Shown one piece after another: positions 1 to 13,100 of a stretch of 64,000 bases of DNA. The DNA comes from Spirometra erinaceieuropaei (Eukaryota; Platyhelminthes; Cestoda; Diphyllobothriidea; Diphyllobothriidae). The stretch is from assembly GCA_902702965.1 (NCBI GenBank), contig CACRXP010000049.1, positions 1,793,841 through 1,857,840 of the forward strand, given 5' to 3'. Positions within the stretch are counted from its first letter, which is position 1; each line of letters starts with the position of its first letter. A program made the position numbers and the translations under genes. Under the pieces are notes generated by a model. It was not told where the DNA came from. It did not search any database and was given only the letters and a program-made list of their open reading frames with translations.

Positions 1-702
1 CGGAGTAATCCCTCAGTTTCTCCGACAAAGTTGCTTTGTCCGCAACTACACCAAATCCGGTAAACGACTCCAGACGTTTCCTGCCGTGGCAGCGGGCCTT
101 ATGTCCTCATGACTTGGCGTCTAATGGTTGCTTCCGGCCTGTGTGCAACCCCAACTCCAATTGGAGTGAGAAGACGACTGACGGCTTCCGAGATGTTCTT
201 TACGTACGGAAGAGCCCGCCAATATTTGGGGCCGGTTGGAGTTGGTCTTTGGTGTCCTTTTCAAATGCACTGGTTGACAAACTTGAGGGGGTAACCACTG
301 GCTCTCATTACCCGTCGAAGATATTGCAGTTCGGCAACCCTGTTTTCCATTTCACTGCAGTGCGTCTCAACGAGCCGGTATAGCGCCCTTACGCAGCTGC
401 GTTTGTGACTGATCGGGCCGGAAGCAACCATTAGGCGCCAAGTCATGAGGCCAAAAGACCCGCTGCCACGGCAGGATTTCGGCCCCTTGAAATTTGAAAA
501 TATGGCCGGGTCCCGTCGAGTGTGTCGCCGCCTGCGAGTAAGCGTCTCCCCGCATCACTGCTGCTGCATACTCGGCAGTTCGCGTACGGAGTAATCTCCC
601 TGTTTCTCCGACATAGTTGCTTTGTCCACAACTACATCAGATCCGGTAAACGACTCCAGACGTTTCCTGCTGTGGCAGTAGGTCTTTTGGCCATGTGACT
701 TG
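1..702 (-). mobile_element. Penelope-like element (PLE) mosaic fragment with GIY-YIG remains
   Basis: Read on the minus strand, pieces of the PLE C-terminal half are visible. One piece (about 690-480) runs from a RRQV-type linker through VVYRI and NYVGETGRLLRTR, the GIY-YIG nuclease core, to GHIFKFQGAEIL. A second copy of the linker and GIY-YIG start lies at about 260-1, cut by the window edge. Between them is a piece of the RT-to-GIY-YIG linker (SHKRSCVRALYRLVETHCS). A 59-bp segment is present in both orientations (81-139 and 416-474), so the copy was rearranged by an inversion. Frameshifts and stops make it non-coding. The same arrangement recurs at 24107-24797. Confidence 0.75.
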
Positions 703-775
703 GCGCCAGTGATCACATTCTCCTCTTCTTCTGAACTGCTTCCTGGAACGCCCATTCGCTCCTATCAGTAGTGGT
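703..775 (-). mobile_element. PLE terminal-repeat (pLTR) remnant
   Basis: On the minus strand this resembles the terminal-repeat piece at 56227-56280 and the start of the terminal repeats near 22197 and 23521. The shared signature is a GAAGA-rich block followed by GTGATCACTGG. It joins abruptly to GIY-YIG linker sequence at about 702, which is another rearrangement point. No hammerhead core was found here. Confidence 0.5.
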
Positions 776-2345
776 TAAACTACCATAGCCTTTTCCTTTT
801 GGCCAGTGTTAATCTTCGACCATAAGTATTATACCAGCGTCAAATGGTATCATTAAAAGTGCTTGACAAGCTACACTCACGTGCACTCATCTGCCCGTCC
901 TAGTCAAACATGACATGCAGCATATAACTGGTCGCTCAAGCGCCTCGTTTCTTTAAGCGTAATTTTTCCCAATAAACCAGCATGCGTCGTTAGTGCCTGC
1001 GGAGCGGAAGTTTATGACTAGAAGAAAATTCATGGAAAACAGGCTAACTTGGCGAATGCAAATTTTATGTCAGCTTACGCACTTGTCCGGAGTTTTCGCC
1101 TTCTAAACAGTGAAAATTTGCAGTGTGATCATTTGACGCATTAAGGGGGATTTGCTCTGGCATTTTCAGCCAGTACAAAAAACACTCATTCATGCCTCAT
1201 CGCCCATGCTGTCCTACTCGTCCCGGAGACAGCCAGTTCAGACCGGCCAAACATAATGCCGCACAGCATGCCTCATTAGGACGAATAGAGCACGACGGCG
1301 AGAAGGTGTTAATTTGTAAATGCGAGATCGGATTTAATTAAATTGGACGGCATTGAAAATGTATTATTGGCAGATAGAACTGGGGTCTTCACTAGAAGGC
1401 CACTGCGTAAACTAGTTCAAATGAAAACTCTATAATTATACTTCCCCCTTTTTCCATTTCTTTTGGACAGTTTTCTCCTGGTATTGTGGTGATGTAACTA
1501 GGCGAGTTAAGTTTCTACTATTGGATATGCAGTGGAGGACAGGATTTCATATGTTGATCATTTTCCGCCTATTTCAACCTCTGATTTCATTTCTCCCTTG
1601 AGACCAGGAACTAAAGTTTTAGACGCACTTGGTACACGCCTATTCATTTAAATGAAGTGCATGAAGTGCGGTCGTCAATGTACTACGATTTAATCCAACC
1701 CGTCAATAAATTAAAAAAACTGTCATGCGACGGAGAAAAGTACAAAAGGGACGGTCGAGTCGCATCGTGCGGCTGATTAACACAGTTGATTATGAGCTTA
1801 TGCTGCGCGAAGAATGTTCTTATTTAGTGCCGACTTGGATTTTTACGCCACACGCGTTTACCTTTGCGGTGTTGGAGTGAATATTCATTAAAGAATTTTT
1901 AAGGGGAATCTATGACTGATAGCCATGGAAGGCGAAAAGCCGGTTCAGTGCTTATTTTAACATCTGCTAAGAGGCAAGACGAATGGTAATGCTTTTTAAA
2001 GAACAAAGTTACTGTTTCTAGGACGAATTAAGCTATTTCGTCGTCATTTTTTAGGAGAAACGATTTTTTTCTTTGAAGGACTCTGTGGCCTTCGAAAGCC
2101 CGTTCCATAAAAAGTTGCATACTGTTTTCATTTGTTCCTGTGCCTTGCAGATTTGAGACCTCGCCGTGAGTTGTCAAGTCTGCTTCTATCTGGTGCGGTC
2201 GGAAACGACTAGCTGACAATTTCCCCCTATTGTTTGTATTTAGGTCGTGTTTTATTCAACTATGCAAACGTCAGTCAAATATTAGAGACATGTGGGGAGC
2301 TGATGTAATTTATATGATCTTAAATTTTGAATCTGAAGGGACATT
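776..2345. other. Unannotated AT-rich DNA
   Basis: No convincing ORF, RNA gene or repeat boundary was seen. Short ORFs here look like chance. Confidence 0.5.
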
Positions 2346-2347
2346 TA

Positions 2348-3322
2348 CAGTGAGTGACCGATCTCATGGAATGTTGGCCGAAATTCGGAAATGCTTTTTC
2401 GATTGAGAAGAATAACCTATGTACCGTTACAATACTGATTATTGAGCGGCACAATCCTATAACGTTTTGGACTGGGCAACATGTCGGCTTTTGAATGAAC
2501 GTCTTTTTGACCTCCTGAAGGAACCACTTCGGTAACAAATGACTACTTAAATGACATGTATTCCTCCTATTGATTTTCGGTGGTCTTATAAATTCAAATA
2601 TATTTTATAGGAAACATGCATAAAATATGGTTTCTTTTGTTCGTTCGGTAGAGAATCACGTTGTTTTTATAGTATATACCTGAAGGAAGGGTATAATTTG
2701 GTTTTGGAAAAGTTTTCCAGTGCCAGAATAAGTTTGAGCCTGATTAGCCATTGCCTTAAATTTTAGCGAATTGAGTCCACATGGTGCAGGCCTTCGGCGT
2801 AAAGAAAATCATATATTCCTCTAGGCCTTTAAAAAAGATACCATTTAGAGTTAACAGAATATTGCGGAACATGTTCTACATTTCATGAGAAGCATTGGCA
2901 AACGGACATGTACGGTGCTGCATGAATGGCAGTTCTTAAAAATCTCATAATTGGAAACGTTTCCAAAAGCTAAATATACCCTTTGTTGAGATATAAAATG
3001 TAAATATAACGTGATTCTCTACCGAACGAGCAAAGAAAGGCATATTTTATGCATGTTTTCTATAAAATATATTAAATTTATAAAACCATTACAAATTACT
3101 GTCAATATGTATGCTACTTAAGTAGTCAACTCTTAACAAGCACGGGTTTCTGTAGGAGGTTAAAAAGAAATGCATTAAAAAGCCGACTTCCTGACGAGTC
3201 CGAAAAATTATGGGATTATGCCGCTTGATAATCATTATTGTAACGGTACCTAAGCAATTCTTCCTAATCAAAAAGAAATTTCCAAATTTTGGTCGACATT
3301 TCATGAGATCGGTCGCTCACTG
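2348..3322. mobile_element. Palindromic Tc1-like non-autonomous element, copy 1 (subfamily 2)
   Basis: The left end starts CAGTGAGTGACCGATCTCAT and the right end (to 3322) is its reverse complement with a few changes. TA flanks both ends. The arms run several hundred bases: for example the block with GTAGAGAATCACG near 2648 reappears inverted near 3012. The centre is a short unrelated spacer. There is no transposase ORF. CAG...CTG ends with TA target duplications are typical of Tc1/mariner elements, so this is best read as a large foldback MITE mobilised in trans. Assignment to Tc1/mariner is an inference from the ends alone. Confidence 0.7.
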
Positions 3323-3324
3323 TA

Positions 3325-5041
3325 CGTTTAACCTATGTATCCTATTTGTCCCCTGAAAGGAGTCATGCGGTAAGTGTGTCGAATCAACACAAGGGCTAAA
3401 CTGAAGTCCGGCAGGCGTTATCGAGAATGTGAACTCGTAACAAATGCTTACGTTTGGGGTGCGGTGACACGCCCACGTGCAACCTCACGCCGCACGCGCA
3501 TGGGGATCTGTGTTGCTGCCCTGTGTTTGTTGTGGTAGAAAGTCAGTGTCCGTGCGGACCAGGCGTTTCTGGTGGTGACACGCCTAGGTGCGGGTTTTCG
3601 CCGTGCCTGCCACCTGTGGCCCCTCCTACCTCTGGTCTTTTTGACTTGGTCATAACACTGGGCCTGGGTGGGAAGGAGAGAGTGCTGTAGGTGCAGAGCA
3701 AGTCTCATATCACGAGAAACTAGAGTACGCGCACCCCACCATGCCTACTCTCACTCTGCCTTGAAGCACACGATGGACATAGTCGATACTGGTGGTAGAA
3801 CTGTGTTATAGCATATAGTGAACGTTATGTGGAATTGACACCATTTCTCCGGTCTGAACATGGTTTGAAGACAGTTTCTTTTCATTCTTCCCAAAGTCTA
3901 AATCATCGGATTGTGTTTTGGTCACTTTGCATTGGCCAAATGCATGTGATTTCAAAAAAGCACGATTAGGCCTAAAGCAAAAAAATGCTTGTACATGCAA
4001 TTCAATCTTGTCTTAGTCTCAGTGCTGTTTCCGCATTATCCGTTTAGAAGAGTCAATATTCTATGCGAAGAATTAATTTTTACAGAGAGTTTTAACTCTT
4101 TCTCACATTGTAAAGGGGTCCTGTTTTAATTCTGGCCTCCAGATTGCCTTATGCTGTAGAAGATAGCAGGGAGTGTTTCAGTAGTACCTGCCATCTCCGT
4201 CCGCGCCTGGTTAAGTCGGTACTACTCAAAGCATTGGCATGTAGGTAACTGCAATAGGAACTGACTTTCTTGGATCCGACAAATATAGTATGCTACCGCT
4301 GTCACGGAGAATGAACCGCTTTGACGCTGATAAGTTTTGTATCAATATACTTTTGCTAACGTATTGAAGGTGCAGGGATTGGGCACGCGAAGTTCGTTTT
4401 AAGAGCTACGGCATTCGAAATAAAATCTTCGGTTGAGGTGAGTTCTACCACTGTGCTTCTAGGCCCTTATTAAATCCGTTTTAGAGTGTAGAATGTTGCG
4501 TATTTTTCACTGAAAAATTTAATTAGCGAGCTAGCTTTATAAAAAATATCGGAGCGTCATGCAAGTGATCGGAGACGAGGACGATAACAGTCAGTTTCAT
4601 TAAAAAGAATATTTAACGTGATTTATCCCGAACAAAAAGAGGCGAGCGTTATTAAGAGGTCTAGTTCGGCCAACCTTAGGAGCCGGGTAGATTAATAATG
4701 TTCAAACGTTTATACGGACTATGTTTCGCAGTTAATGATTAATTACATTTTGCCCCGTTCCCTAGTTACCACCGTTGTTTGAAGTTAAAACCGCCCCGAG
4801 CTGCGTTATCGGCATAACTTCACTCTCTTAGTCTGTTTGTGATGAATTCTCTAGTTGCTGCACATGACTACAACAAATGCGATTGGTAAGTAATTCATTC
4901 GCTTAGGCTACCATTCGGCATGCTAATATACTTTAATCGCCAGTAGCAGATTTGCAGGCATCACGTTTTCGAACCATTAGCATAAAATTCGGCAAACTCT
5001 AGATACGTACAGACAGCGTCAACGGGTGGGCGTATCGAAGA
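3325..5041. other. Unannotated DNA with a GC-rich island at 3454-3730
   Basis: The island is far richer in G and C than its surroundings and holds two GGTGACACGCC-type motifs about 115 bp apart (3464 and 3574), suggesting a short degenerate repeat. No protein family was recognised in any frame. The remainder (3730-5041) is AT-rich with nothing recognisable. Confidence 0.4.
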
Positions 5042-5043
5042 TA

Positions 5044-6033
5044 CAGTAGGTAGGCTAATTCATGAAATATCAGACAAAAGTTCGAAATGCGTTTATGTTT
5101 CGCAAAGATTAATTAAGTAGGGTCGTAAAACTAGTCAGTCTGCAACATAATTCTATAATATTTTACTTACCTCAGGATGCCGGCTTTCGAATGAACTTCC
5201 TTCTGCTGCATTCAAAAACTACATTCTGTAAAATATGACTACTCACGTAGCATGAATTTTTCTCGTTGATTTTCAATGTCCCTAAAAGTTCAACTATATT
5301 TCCTGGAAAAAATGCATTAATTTATTCATTCTTTTGCTCATTCGGTAGGTACTTAAGTCTTTTTTTAATTTTATACCCGGAGGAGGGACATAATTCAGTT
5401 GTCCAAACGTTTTCCAATTACCTTATTATTTTGAACCCGCTCTATCGGTATACTTGGATTCAGGGTTTCCGAACTACAAGCCGTATACTTTCTTCGTAAG
5501 AAAAGCCACACATGTCTCTACGATAATAAAGGGACCATACAGGGTTCATAAAACTCAGTAGTGGATTTGATCTATATTGTTGACTTTACAAGCCACATTG
5601 ATAAATGCAGAGACATGACGATTTATGAACGGCCCTTTCACCTTATTTAAAAGTCCCATAATTGGAAACGTTTCTAAAGTCAAATTATGTCCCTTCTTCG
5701 GGTATAAAATCAGAACAAGACGTAATCTTCTACCGAATGAGCGAAAGAATGAATATTTTTATGGACGTTTTTCATGAAATATAATTGGACTTGTAGGGGC
5801 ATCACTGATCAATGAGAAAGATGCATGCTACATACGTAATCATTTTTTACAGTCTAGTTTTTGCATGCAGCCGGTGGGAAGTTCATTCTAAAGCCGGCAT
5901 CCTGAGGTAGTTGAATAATTATAGAATTATGTTGCAGGCTGACTAGTTTTACAACCCTACTTAGTTAATCTTTACGAAACGAAAACGCCTTTCGGAATTT
6001 CGGCTGACATTTCACGAGTTAGTCCACCTACTT
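5044..6033. mobile_element. Palindromic Tc1-like element, copy 2 (subfamily 1)
   Basis: The left end begins CAGTAGGTAGGCTAATTCAT after TA at 5042. The right end reads as the inverted copy (GAGTTAGTCCACCTACTT) followed by TA. Both arms carry the subfamily-1 blocks in mirror order: a TTAATTAAGTAGGG block near 5109, a CCTCAGGATGCCGG block near 5172, and the same blocks inverted near 5950 and 5900. Length is 990 bp. ORFs inside are artefacts of the repeat. Confidence 0.75.
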
Positions 6034-6035
6034 TA

Positions 6036-7253
6036 CGTTAAAGAACTACTGAGATCAGACTACAGAAGCTAAATTTCTTCGGAAATAAAGGGAACAATAA
6101 ACCACTAGAGCCACTGAGATACGGCGTTTACTGAAGAAGAGCGATGAATTTTTAATGTTAGGAGGCCGTGGGACCTTGTAGGTGCCAGAAGTGCGACATC
6201 GAGATGACACTTAAATAAGCATCTCAAACTTTGCCTGCAGAATAGTTAATTCAACGTGGCAATAAAGAACTCTTACTTCAGTTTTCGCAATTCAGGACTC
6301 AAGTTATACAGATGACACATAAAATGAGATAAGAAGGCAAACGGCCTTAATAAGTTATTGTCACCAAAATGACTAAAATATCGATAGTGTCAAAATTTCA
6401 CTAAAAGTGTCTTGAGTCTTTGTATGTATATACTCATCACGAACTTACTGAAAGAAAATTTTTAAAGCTTCCATTTATTTGGGCCCACATGGGATAAAAC
6501 GTGTAAACAGTTGTAAGCAACAATTAGGTTAAAAAGGAAAAGTCCGCTAGGTCAATGCCCCCCAAGTTTTTAATATGCACATACCTCTAAAGTCGCCTGT
6601 GTTTGTCAGTTGATTGTGAAAAAAGTAAAACTAATTCGCTCATTGGCGAGGCATTCCTCAAGTTAACGATACTAAGGGACTGTCGCCAGCACATTAGGAT
6701 CACTAAGGTAAAAAGTCACTCGTCACCCATATCGGTATTTCGTCGTCTAAGTTTTCCACCGCGGGGCAGTATCCGCAGGCGCAAGGAGGCATTCATCGTC
6801 TTTAGCCAAAGGAGGATTGGGTTAACATTTACAGAGGTGAAGGAATGACGGGAGTGTATAAGTCTAGCCGGCGTATGTGGATGACGATACGCACCGATGC
6901 ATTTAACTATGAGTTCGCCTGCCTCGTTACCGAGAGCGTAGACGAAGGCGACAATTACGCAGCCGAACAGGTGCAAGAAACATGCTCGTCAGACGCTCAT
7001 TCGACCGACAAGTTCCCCAAGCTCATGCAACATTTCGAATGAAGATTGCAGGAAGAAAAACTCCCCAACAGGTCACCCTTACAAACATTAGCTGTTGGGC
7101 AACCGCTTGTCTTGGTCATGCTGGCGTCCATTCTTGGGGTCGATGTTGAACAAGAGCGAGGTCAACGATATCACAAAGGCAAAAAGATGTCAGTGGACAA
7201 TAGGATGTGGATTTCGACGAATTTATCCATTCTTGACGATAAAATTTATAATA
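6036..7253 (+). other. Inter-element DNA with a possible coding fragment at 6845-7042
   Basis: This stretch separates two palindromic elements. The 65-residue ORF at 6845-7042 is acidic and has more even base usage than its surroundings (ESVDEGDNYAAEQVQ segment), but no family was recognised and no clear splice signals bracket it. A second ORF follows at 7046-7270 and runs into the next element. Both could be chance. Confidence 0.25.
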
Positions 7254-7255
7254 TA

Positions 7256-8246
7256 CAGAAGGTGGGCTAACTCATGAAATATCAGCCGAGATTTCAAAAT
7301 GCGTTGCCGTTTCGAAAAGATCAATTAAGTAAAGTTGTAAAACCAGTCATTGTATAACAGAATTCTATAATAATTCAGTTACATCAAAGTGCCGGCCTTT
7401 GAATGAATTTCTTGCCGACTGCACGCAAGTACTACCCTCTGCAAAAAATGGCTACTTATGTAGCATGCAAGTTTCTCATTGATTTTCGATAACCTTACAA
7501 ATTCGCTTATATTTCATGGAAAATATACATAAAAATATCCATTCTTTTGCCCAGTGAGTAGAAAATGCCGTATTTTCCCAATATTATAATCAAAGGAAGA
7601 TATAATTTGGTTTTGAAAAGTTTCTAATTGGGCAATTTTTTTGATACCCTGAAATGGCCTCATAAAAATGTCATGTCTCTGCATTTACCAATGTAGCTTG
7701 TAGAGGTAGCAATATGACCCAGATCAACTGTTAAATTTTATGAACTCCATATTGTTTCCTCCTAATACCGTAAAGAAATGGATGGTTTTTTATACTCAGA
7801 AAATATACAGCTTGTAGTTTGGAAGCCCTGAATGCAAGTGTAATGACAAGTCGGGTTCAAAATTAATCGGGAATCGGAAAAGTTTTTGAAAACCTAATTC
7901 TGCCTTTCTTTCGGGTATAAAATCGAAGGCAGACGTCATTTTCTACCGAAATAGTGAAGAACGAATATTGTTTGGATGTTTTCCATGAAATATAGCTGAC
8001 TTCTTAAGCGCATCGAAAATCAATGTGAAAATTGCGCGCTACATAAGTAGTCATTTTTTTGCAGAATATTGTTTTTGCGTGCAGTCGGAAAAAAGTTCAT
8101 TTGAAAGCCGGTACCCTGTGGTAATTGGATTATTATAGAATTATGCTGTAAAACGTTTAGTTTTACAACTCTACTTAATTAATCTTTTCGAAACGGGAAC
8201 GAATTACGAAACATCGTTGAAATTTCACGAGTTAGTCCACTTACTG
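7256..8246. mobile_element. Palindromic Tc1-like element, copy 3 (subfamily 1)
   Basis: The left end CAGAAGGTGGGCTAACTCAT follows TA (7254-7255). The right end GTTAGTCCACTTACTG precedes TA (8247-8248). The arms can be followed inward for about 380 bp on each side, to the GGAAAAG/CTTTTCC region around 7620 and 7875, leaving a central spacer of about 240 bp. The central spacer resembles that of the copies at 45758 and 60212. Length is 991 bp, almost the same as the other intact copies. Confidence 0.75.
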
Positions 8247-8248
8247 TA

Positions 8249-10054
8249 TCTTTCGGAAATACAGACCTAATGGAAAGACGTGCACTGTGGTATACTGAGA
8301 ATAACTATTCGTTGTACCCTTGCTGCATCTGTGCTTCTCAGAGGCTGCCAACTGCTTTCTTCACTGCAAACGTTTGCAATTATCAGTTTTTAGTTGAAGC
8401 GTTTAATTTGCACGTCGGTTTTATTGAAACAATGTCATTTGGGGATTCTTCACACTTTACGACGCGTGCTAACGCACTCTCCGTCCTGATTTGACTTGCG
8501 ACCACGGAGTTGGCAACAGGTGTATGAGCCTGCGAAGGCGTTTATACGCGGCGGAGTTAAGTGTCTATTTTCTGCCAGACACACCGACGCCTAGCCCAGG
8601 CGACTGTTGAGACAGCTCGCGTTTTCATCATAGCTCAGTTGAGCTAACAGGTGAGGTCTTCTGAAAAGGTCAGACTGATTGCGCTTTTGTTACCACGGCT
8701 GACATTAAACCCCGAGTCTCCGTCAGATTTGCCCAATTATAGTCTCAGAGTGACTCACTCGCATAATCCTGTCTTGACATGCACCAGCATTTTGCCCTCA
8801 GTAAAACTCTTTATTCATCGCGACCTTCGTAATTAAGGAAAGCGGAGCTGGCTTGCCGAAAATTACCTGAAAACGGGTTAATACTTGAATAATGTTTGAA
8901 ATATAAACACAACCGTCGTTTATTAGATTGTGACTACTAGCATACTCCCATTACGTTTCTCCCCGTCTCCCAAGGCATGGTTTATTAAGTTTAAATGACC
9001 TAATCATCTCTACAAAATTAGATGAGACAAATAAAATGTCAGACTTGTTTAGCAGGCTGCGTTTTTGAGAAGTGTAAAAATAAATGGGCGAAAAAGAGGC
9101 ATTTACTTAGCTCAAATGAGTGTCACTCAAATAACACATTCGAGCTTGACCCTTCTCAAAGGAACAGTACGGAAAATGAGTCTGACTGGACCAATGTACT
9201 GCGCATGAACATTGTGTGGTAGGCAAAAAATAAGAAACTAGAGATTGAACCACCGATCACGTTCAACTAATAATAATTATTCATCAACGCCTTGCAACCC
9301 GCTTTCATCATTGTTTTCGGTTGTAGAACAAGAAGTTAAATGGGTCCTATGTTCGTCTGCACCAGAGTGGCAGCATTCTATTACGTTTTACGTTTGCTGA
9401 AAAGTCCTGGTAGGACTGAACGTAATTTAATTAATAAAACATGATGACCAATACCCAGATACTCAATCAGAGATACTTCGGACGATGTGCGTTTCGGTGT
9501 TAACTTATGCGTTGCGCGCAACCCTCTTTCTCACACAGAATAGGTTTCTAAATCATTTTTACCAGTGTAAAAAAGATTCATGGGCAGAAACGCTTCTTTC
9601 GATTCACTAGCATTTTTTATGGCAAGAAGTGACAAGGACTACGTTTGCACGCTTCCGCGTGCCCATCTAATGGAGGAAATTACTTTGCATAGAGATGTGC
9701 GTCTAAACCTTTATTAAATTCAAACTTAATTTGCAAGGCCGGTAAATCGATGAAGGTTAGATGTCTTTAACTAAGCTACACCCACAAGACAGTTATTATC
9801 CCCTAAAGAATTTGAATTTTTATTGTTAGCATAAATCCTTGGCGCAGAGATCAACAAAAAATTATCCGCAATTTCCGAACATGCCTAAATATTCCATAAG
9901 TAATAGGTAGAAAGGCCACCGTAATTTGGTCATTTTAAGTTTAAGTGTAAGCCAAGATACCTTTAGCGGAAACGTATGTTTGTTAATAAGTAATTTAGAA
10001 ATAAGACGGCACCGCGCTAAATATATGGAAAATATTGTAGCATTTACATAGCCG
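8249..10054. other. Unannotated AT-rich DNA
   Basis: Scattered short ORFs (for example 8270-8494 and 9022-9222) show no recognisable family. No repeat boundaries were seen. Confidence 0.45.
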
Positions 10055-10111
10055 TTCGGTTCTCGGTACTAGCCTTTACCATAAAGGTAAAGGCTAGTAC
10101 CGAGAGCCGAA
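10055..10111. repeat. Short near-perfect inverted repeat (26-bp arms, 5-base loop)
   Basis: Arms at 10055-10080 and 10086-10111 pair over 26 positions with a single G:T-type change near the base. The loop is ATAAA. It lies in AT-rich DNA outside any recognised element. Confidence 0.85.
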
Positions 10112-13100
10112 TAGTGCTAAAGAGAAAGGTTTCAAATGAAAACAAAATAATGTAGTTTAGTTTGCGGGACAAGTCTCGCAGTATTAATCGGAGGAGTACA
10201 TAAGTAGCTTTGACTTCAATCTGTAAATAATATTTAAAGAAATAACTTAACAGAGAAAAAAATTTCATTTAATCTTGAGAGTTTGCATCATGAACATTAT
10301 CAGGAGCATCATCTTCTTTTATTTATCCGGCCTCACGTCTAGCTGGGACTGTGACTGCAACCAAAACCACCATTTATAGAATACGTCTGCTCGCAAACTG
10401 ATTGGCTGAGTAAAGCTGTTAAAATACATCCTATTTTGCGACTTCCCTCAATCGTAAGGTACAAGACCTGCCTTTCTAGGCGACCAGTAGAAAATACTTA
10501 GAATCGAAATGTGTCCACAGCAAACTCATGAACCACTTACGGTCCAGCGCAGTCCACTGGCAGCAGAAAGCACAGAGTAGTTTTTCGGGAGAAATGTTTT
10601 CCTAATATGGATTAAAGAATATGCTCATGATCGCATCTGCTAATTTGCATTTTCTACTTACTGACCGGCCTTCTACGTGTGAGCTTAGGAAAAAGTTATC
10701 TTAATTTTCCATCTGTGAAATAAAACAAATTTACCCGAAATAATTTTATCACTATGAATGCAATGAGGAAAGGGCTTAGGGTAAACCTCCGTGCATAGAT
10801 TTTCAAACCTTCGTTGAACACAGAATGATCGACCGGCCGTCATACTTTACATTGCTCTAGTCCTCTAAGAACGCTTTTTCCAATAAATAGGTTAAATATT
10901 TGTGTCAAATGTTAGTGTGGTCATATCCTCTTAGTTACTCTATTGATAAAAATGGGTGAGTATTTTGTACCTTCGCAAATTAATTTTATTTTTATGCTAC
11001 TAGTTTATGCGTTTAGGGTATTTGTGTATTTTATGCAAGGTTGTTACTTAGACCAAAGCAGTATTATTTTTACTGTTTAATTCATACGCTCACCTGACTG
11101 AGCTTCCTTCTTCCTTGATGTATGGTGTTGGCCAATACGTTTTGATTGACTCCTAAATTATGCGAGACCTCTTCTGTATTTTTCCCTATTCCATAACTTA
11201 TAACATCTAATGTGATTGTATACGGCTGACTCTACGGAAAGCTTAAAACCATCTATTTCGGAAAAATTTGAAGTAATATTGCGCAAGAACACTATGATAA
11301 AAACACTGTTGAGTTATTTTGTCTCCCGAAGCAAAAAATAAGGAGTAAGTGACGTTGGACTTGGAGATTTTGATGGAAAAACAAAAGTTTAAGAAGTTAT
11401 TAAACAGAGCAAATAAGAATGGTAGTTCTGATTTGCCTCGTCCAAAAATCCTTCGAAGGAAAGCCGTTTCCTGCGACAATCATATTTACGGTTTCGAACG
11501 TCCAGCTAACACGAATTGAGTTCCGCAAGCGGACACCGTGATTCGTTTGAGACCTGCCAGCGGATGTGTAACTGCATATGTGGAAGATTTGCCCCTTTCC
11601 TTCAGCGTGCGGTAGCTATCCTATCAGCCGTAGCTGTCCCTCAAAGTCTATTCCTTGGTTATCATATGCCCTGCTTGCATATTGTATCAAAGCAAAAGTT
11701 AGGAAGATCATGGAATTGTCTTCTTCATCAAGAGGGGTTGATTTTAGCACATTGTTTTTTTCAGGAGTTGCATCGTTTCCTAAAAGTTCTTCTGAGTATT
11801 TGAATTCCTCAGGATTAGATTCATGGGACCTTTTACACCGCCAGCAGTAACAGATTATGTATTTGTTCAAGCGAAAAGGTCCCGTCTTTCGTAGATGATT
11901 GACGTTTTGTGATTTTCGATGGTTAGAATAACAATTTCTGTGTGCATGCGATTCCATGATTGTTTATTTTGACCTTTGCTGAAGCATACATCTAATCTGG
12001 ATCTTAAGTTCATTTAGATAAAGCAGTAGCGTGGTTTTTAATAAACTGTATGGATTACACTATATTCTAACATCAGATTCATAGGCTTGGCGAATGTGCA
12101 GTGGTATTATGCTTTTTTATGGGACCGTCTTTAATGTCTGCCGCGGACGTATGTCCGAAGGAATACTTTGCGGACCTGTTTTTGTTGGATAACGATATTT
12201 TGTGCAACAAAAGCCGCAGAATTTTGTGCGGTGTAGGTGATATAATAGTAAGGCTCAAAGACAATGCCACCCTTCAAAAGGACACTATCAACTTTGTACG
12301 TAAAAATATTGTCTGGTAACATGACCTCCGCCCACTGAATCATACATTCAAGTTGGTGGAGCGGAAGAATGCCGACACAGCGGACCTATAGTAGTGTATA
12401 GGTGGTATAGCCCAAAAATATTGAATTGCCACTTTTTTAGAGTGTGTGCTAATTTTCCATCAAGTCAATAATAACTTTCACTATATTTCACAAATCGCGG
12501 ATATCGATGACCATCTAAATATGCAACAAGGCAACTTATCGGTATACTCAGAAACAAATAGTCCGCTTTAGGTATCAACTATGTGCATCCAGCGTAAACC
12601 CTAGTTTAACATTGTTGACTGTAACGAACAATATACGGCTTTCGGGTGTATTTTTATATCTTTCTGCCAGTCAACATTTCTACTAACGATTGTATTCATT
12701 TAAAATTTGCAGTCTCGAATTCGTCACCCTGAACTCAGCGTCTCCATTGTTCTCTGTCTAATTTGTGATGACTGTGGTTTCTAAGGAATTTTAAGGAGCT
12801 TCTGATCTCCAAAGCCAGCCATATCATTTGAAAACAGAAAGTTTTGACCTTTAGTGTGGTGGTGCATCTGAGCGCATATCAACACGGAGTCAGTGGCATT
12901 TGAAGCATTCTTTCATTAGCGGGATAGGAATTGAAAAATCTAAGTGTTGCGTGCAGTATTTGCCAGTATAAGTACCTTCCAGCTTTTCGGTTGACTAGAC
13001 CTAATGCGCTTATATCGGTACACAAATCACACTTTATTCATATGCATTTACTGCTTGATGGAGACTTCTTTATTTAAAAATGTTTGCCAGCATCTGGGGG

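Noticed and set aside
5266..5499. 77-codon ORF with hydrophobic stretches
   Set aside because: It lies wholly inside the arm and spacer of a palindromic element, so it reflects repeat sequence.
11516..11850. Plus-strand 90-95 codon ORFs
   Set aside because: They overlap each other and a longer minus-strand ORF, and no family was recognised in any of them.
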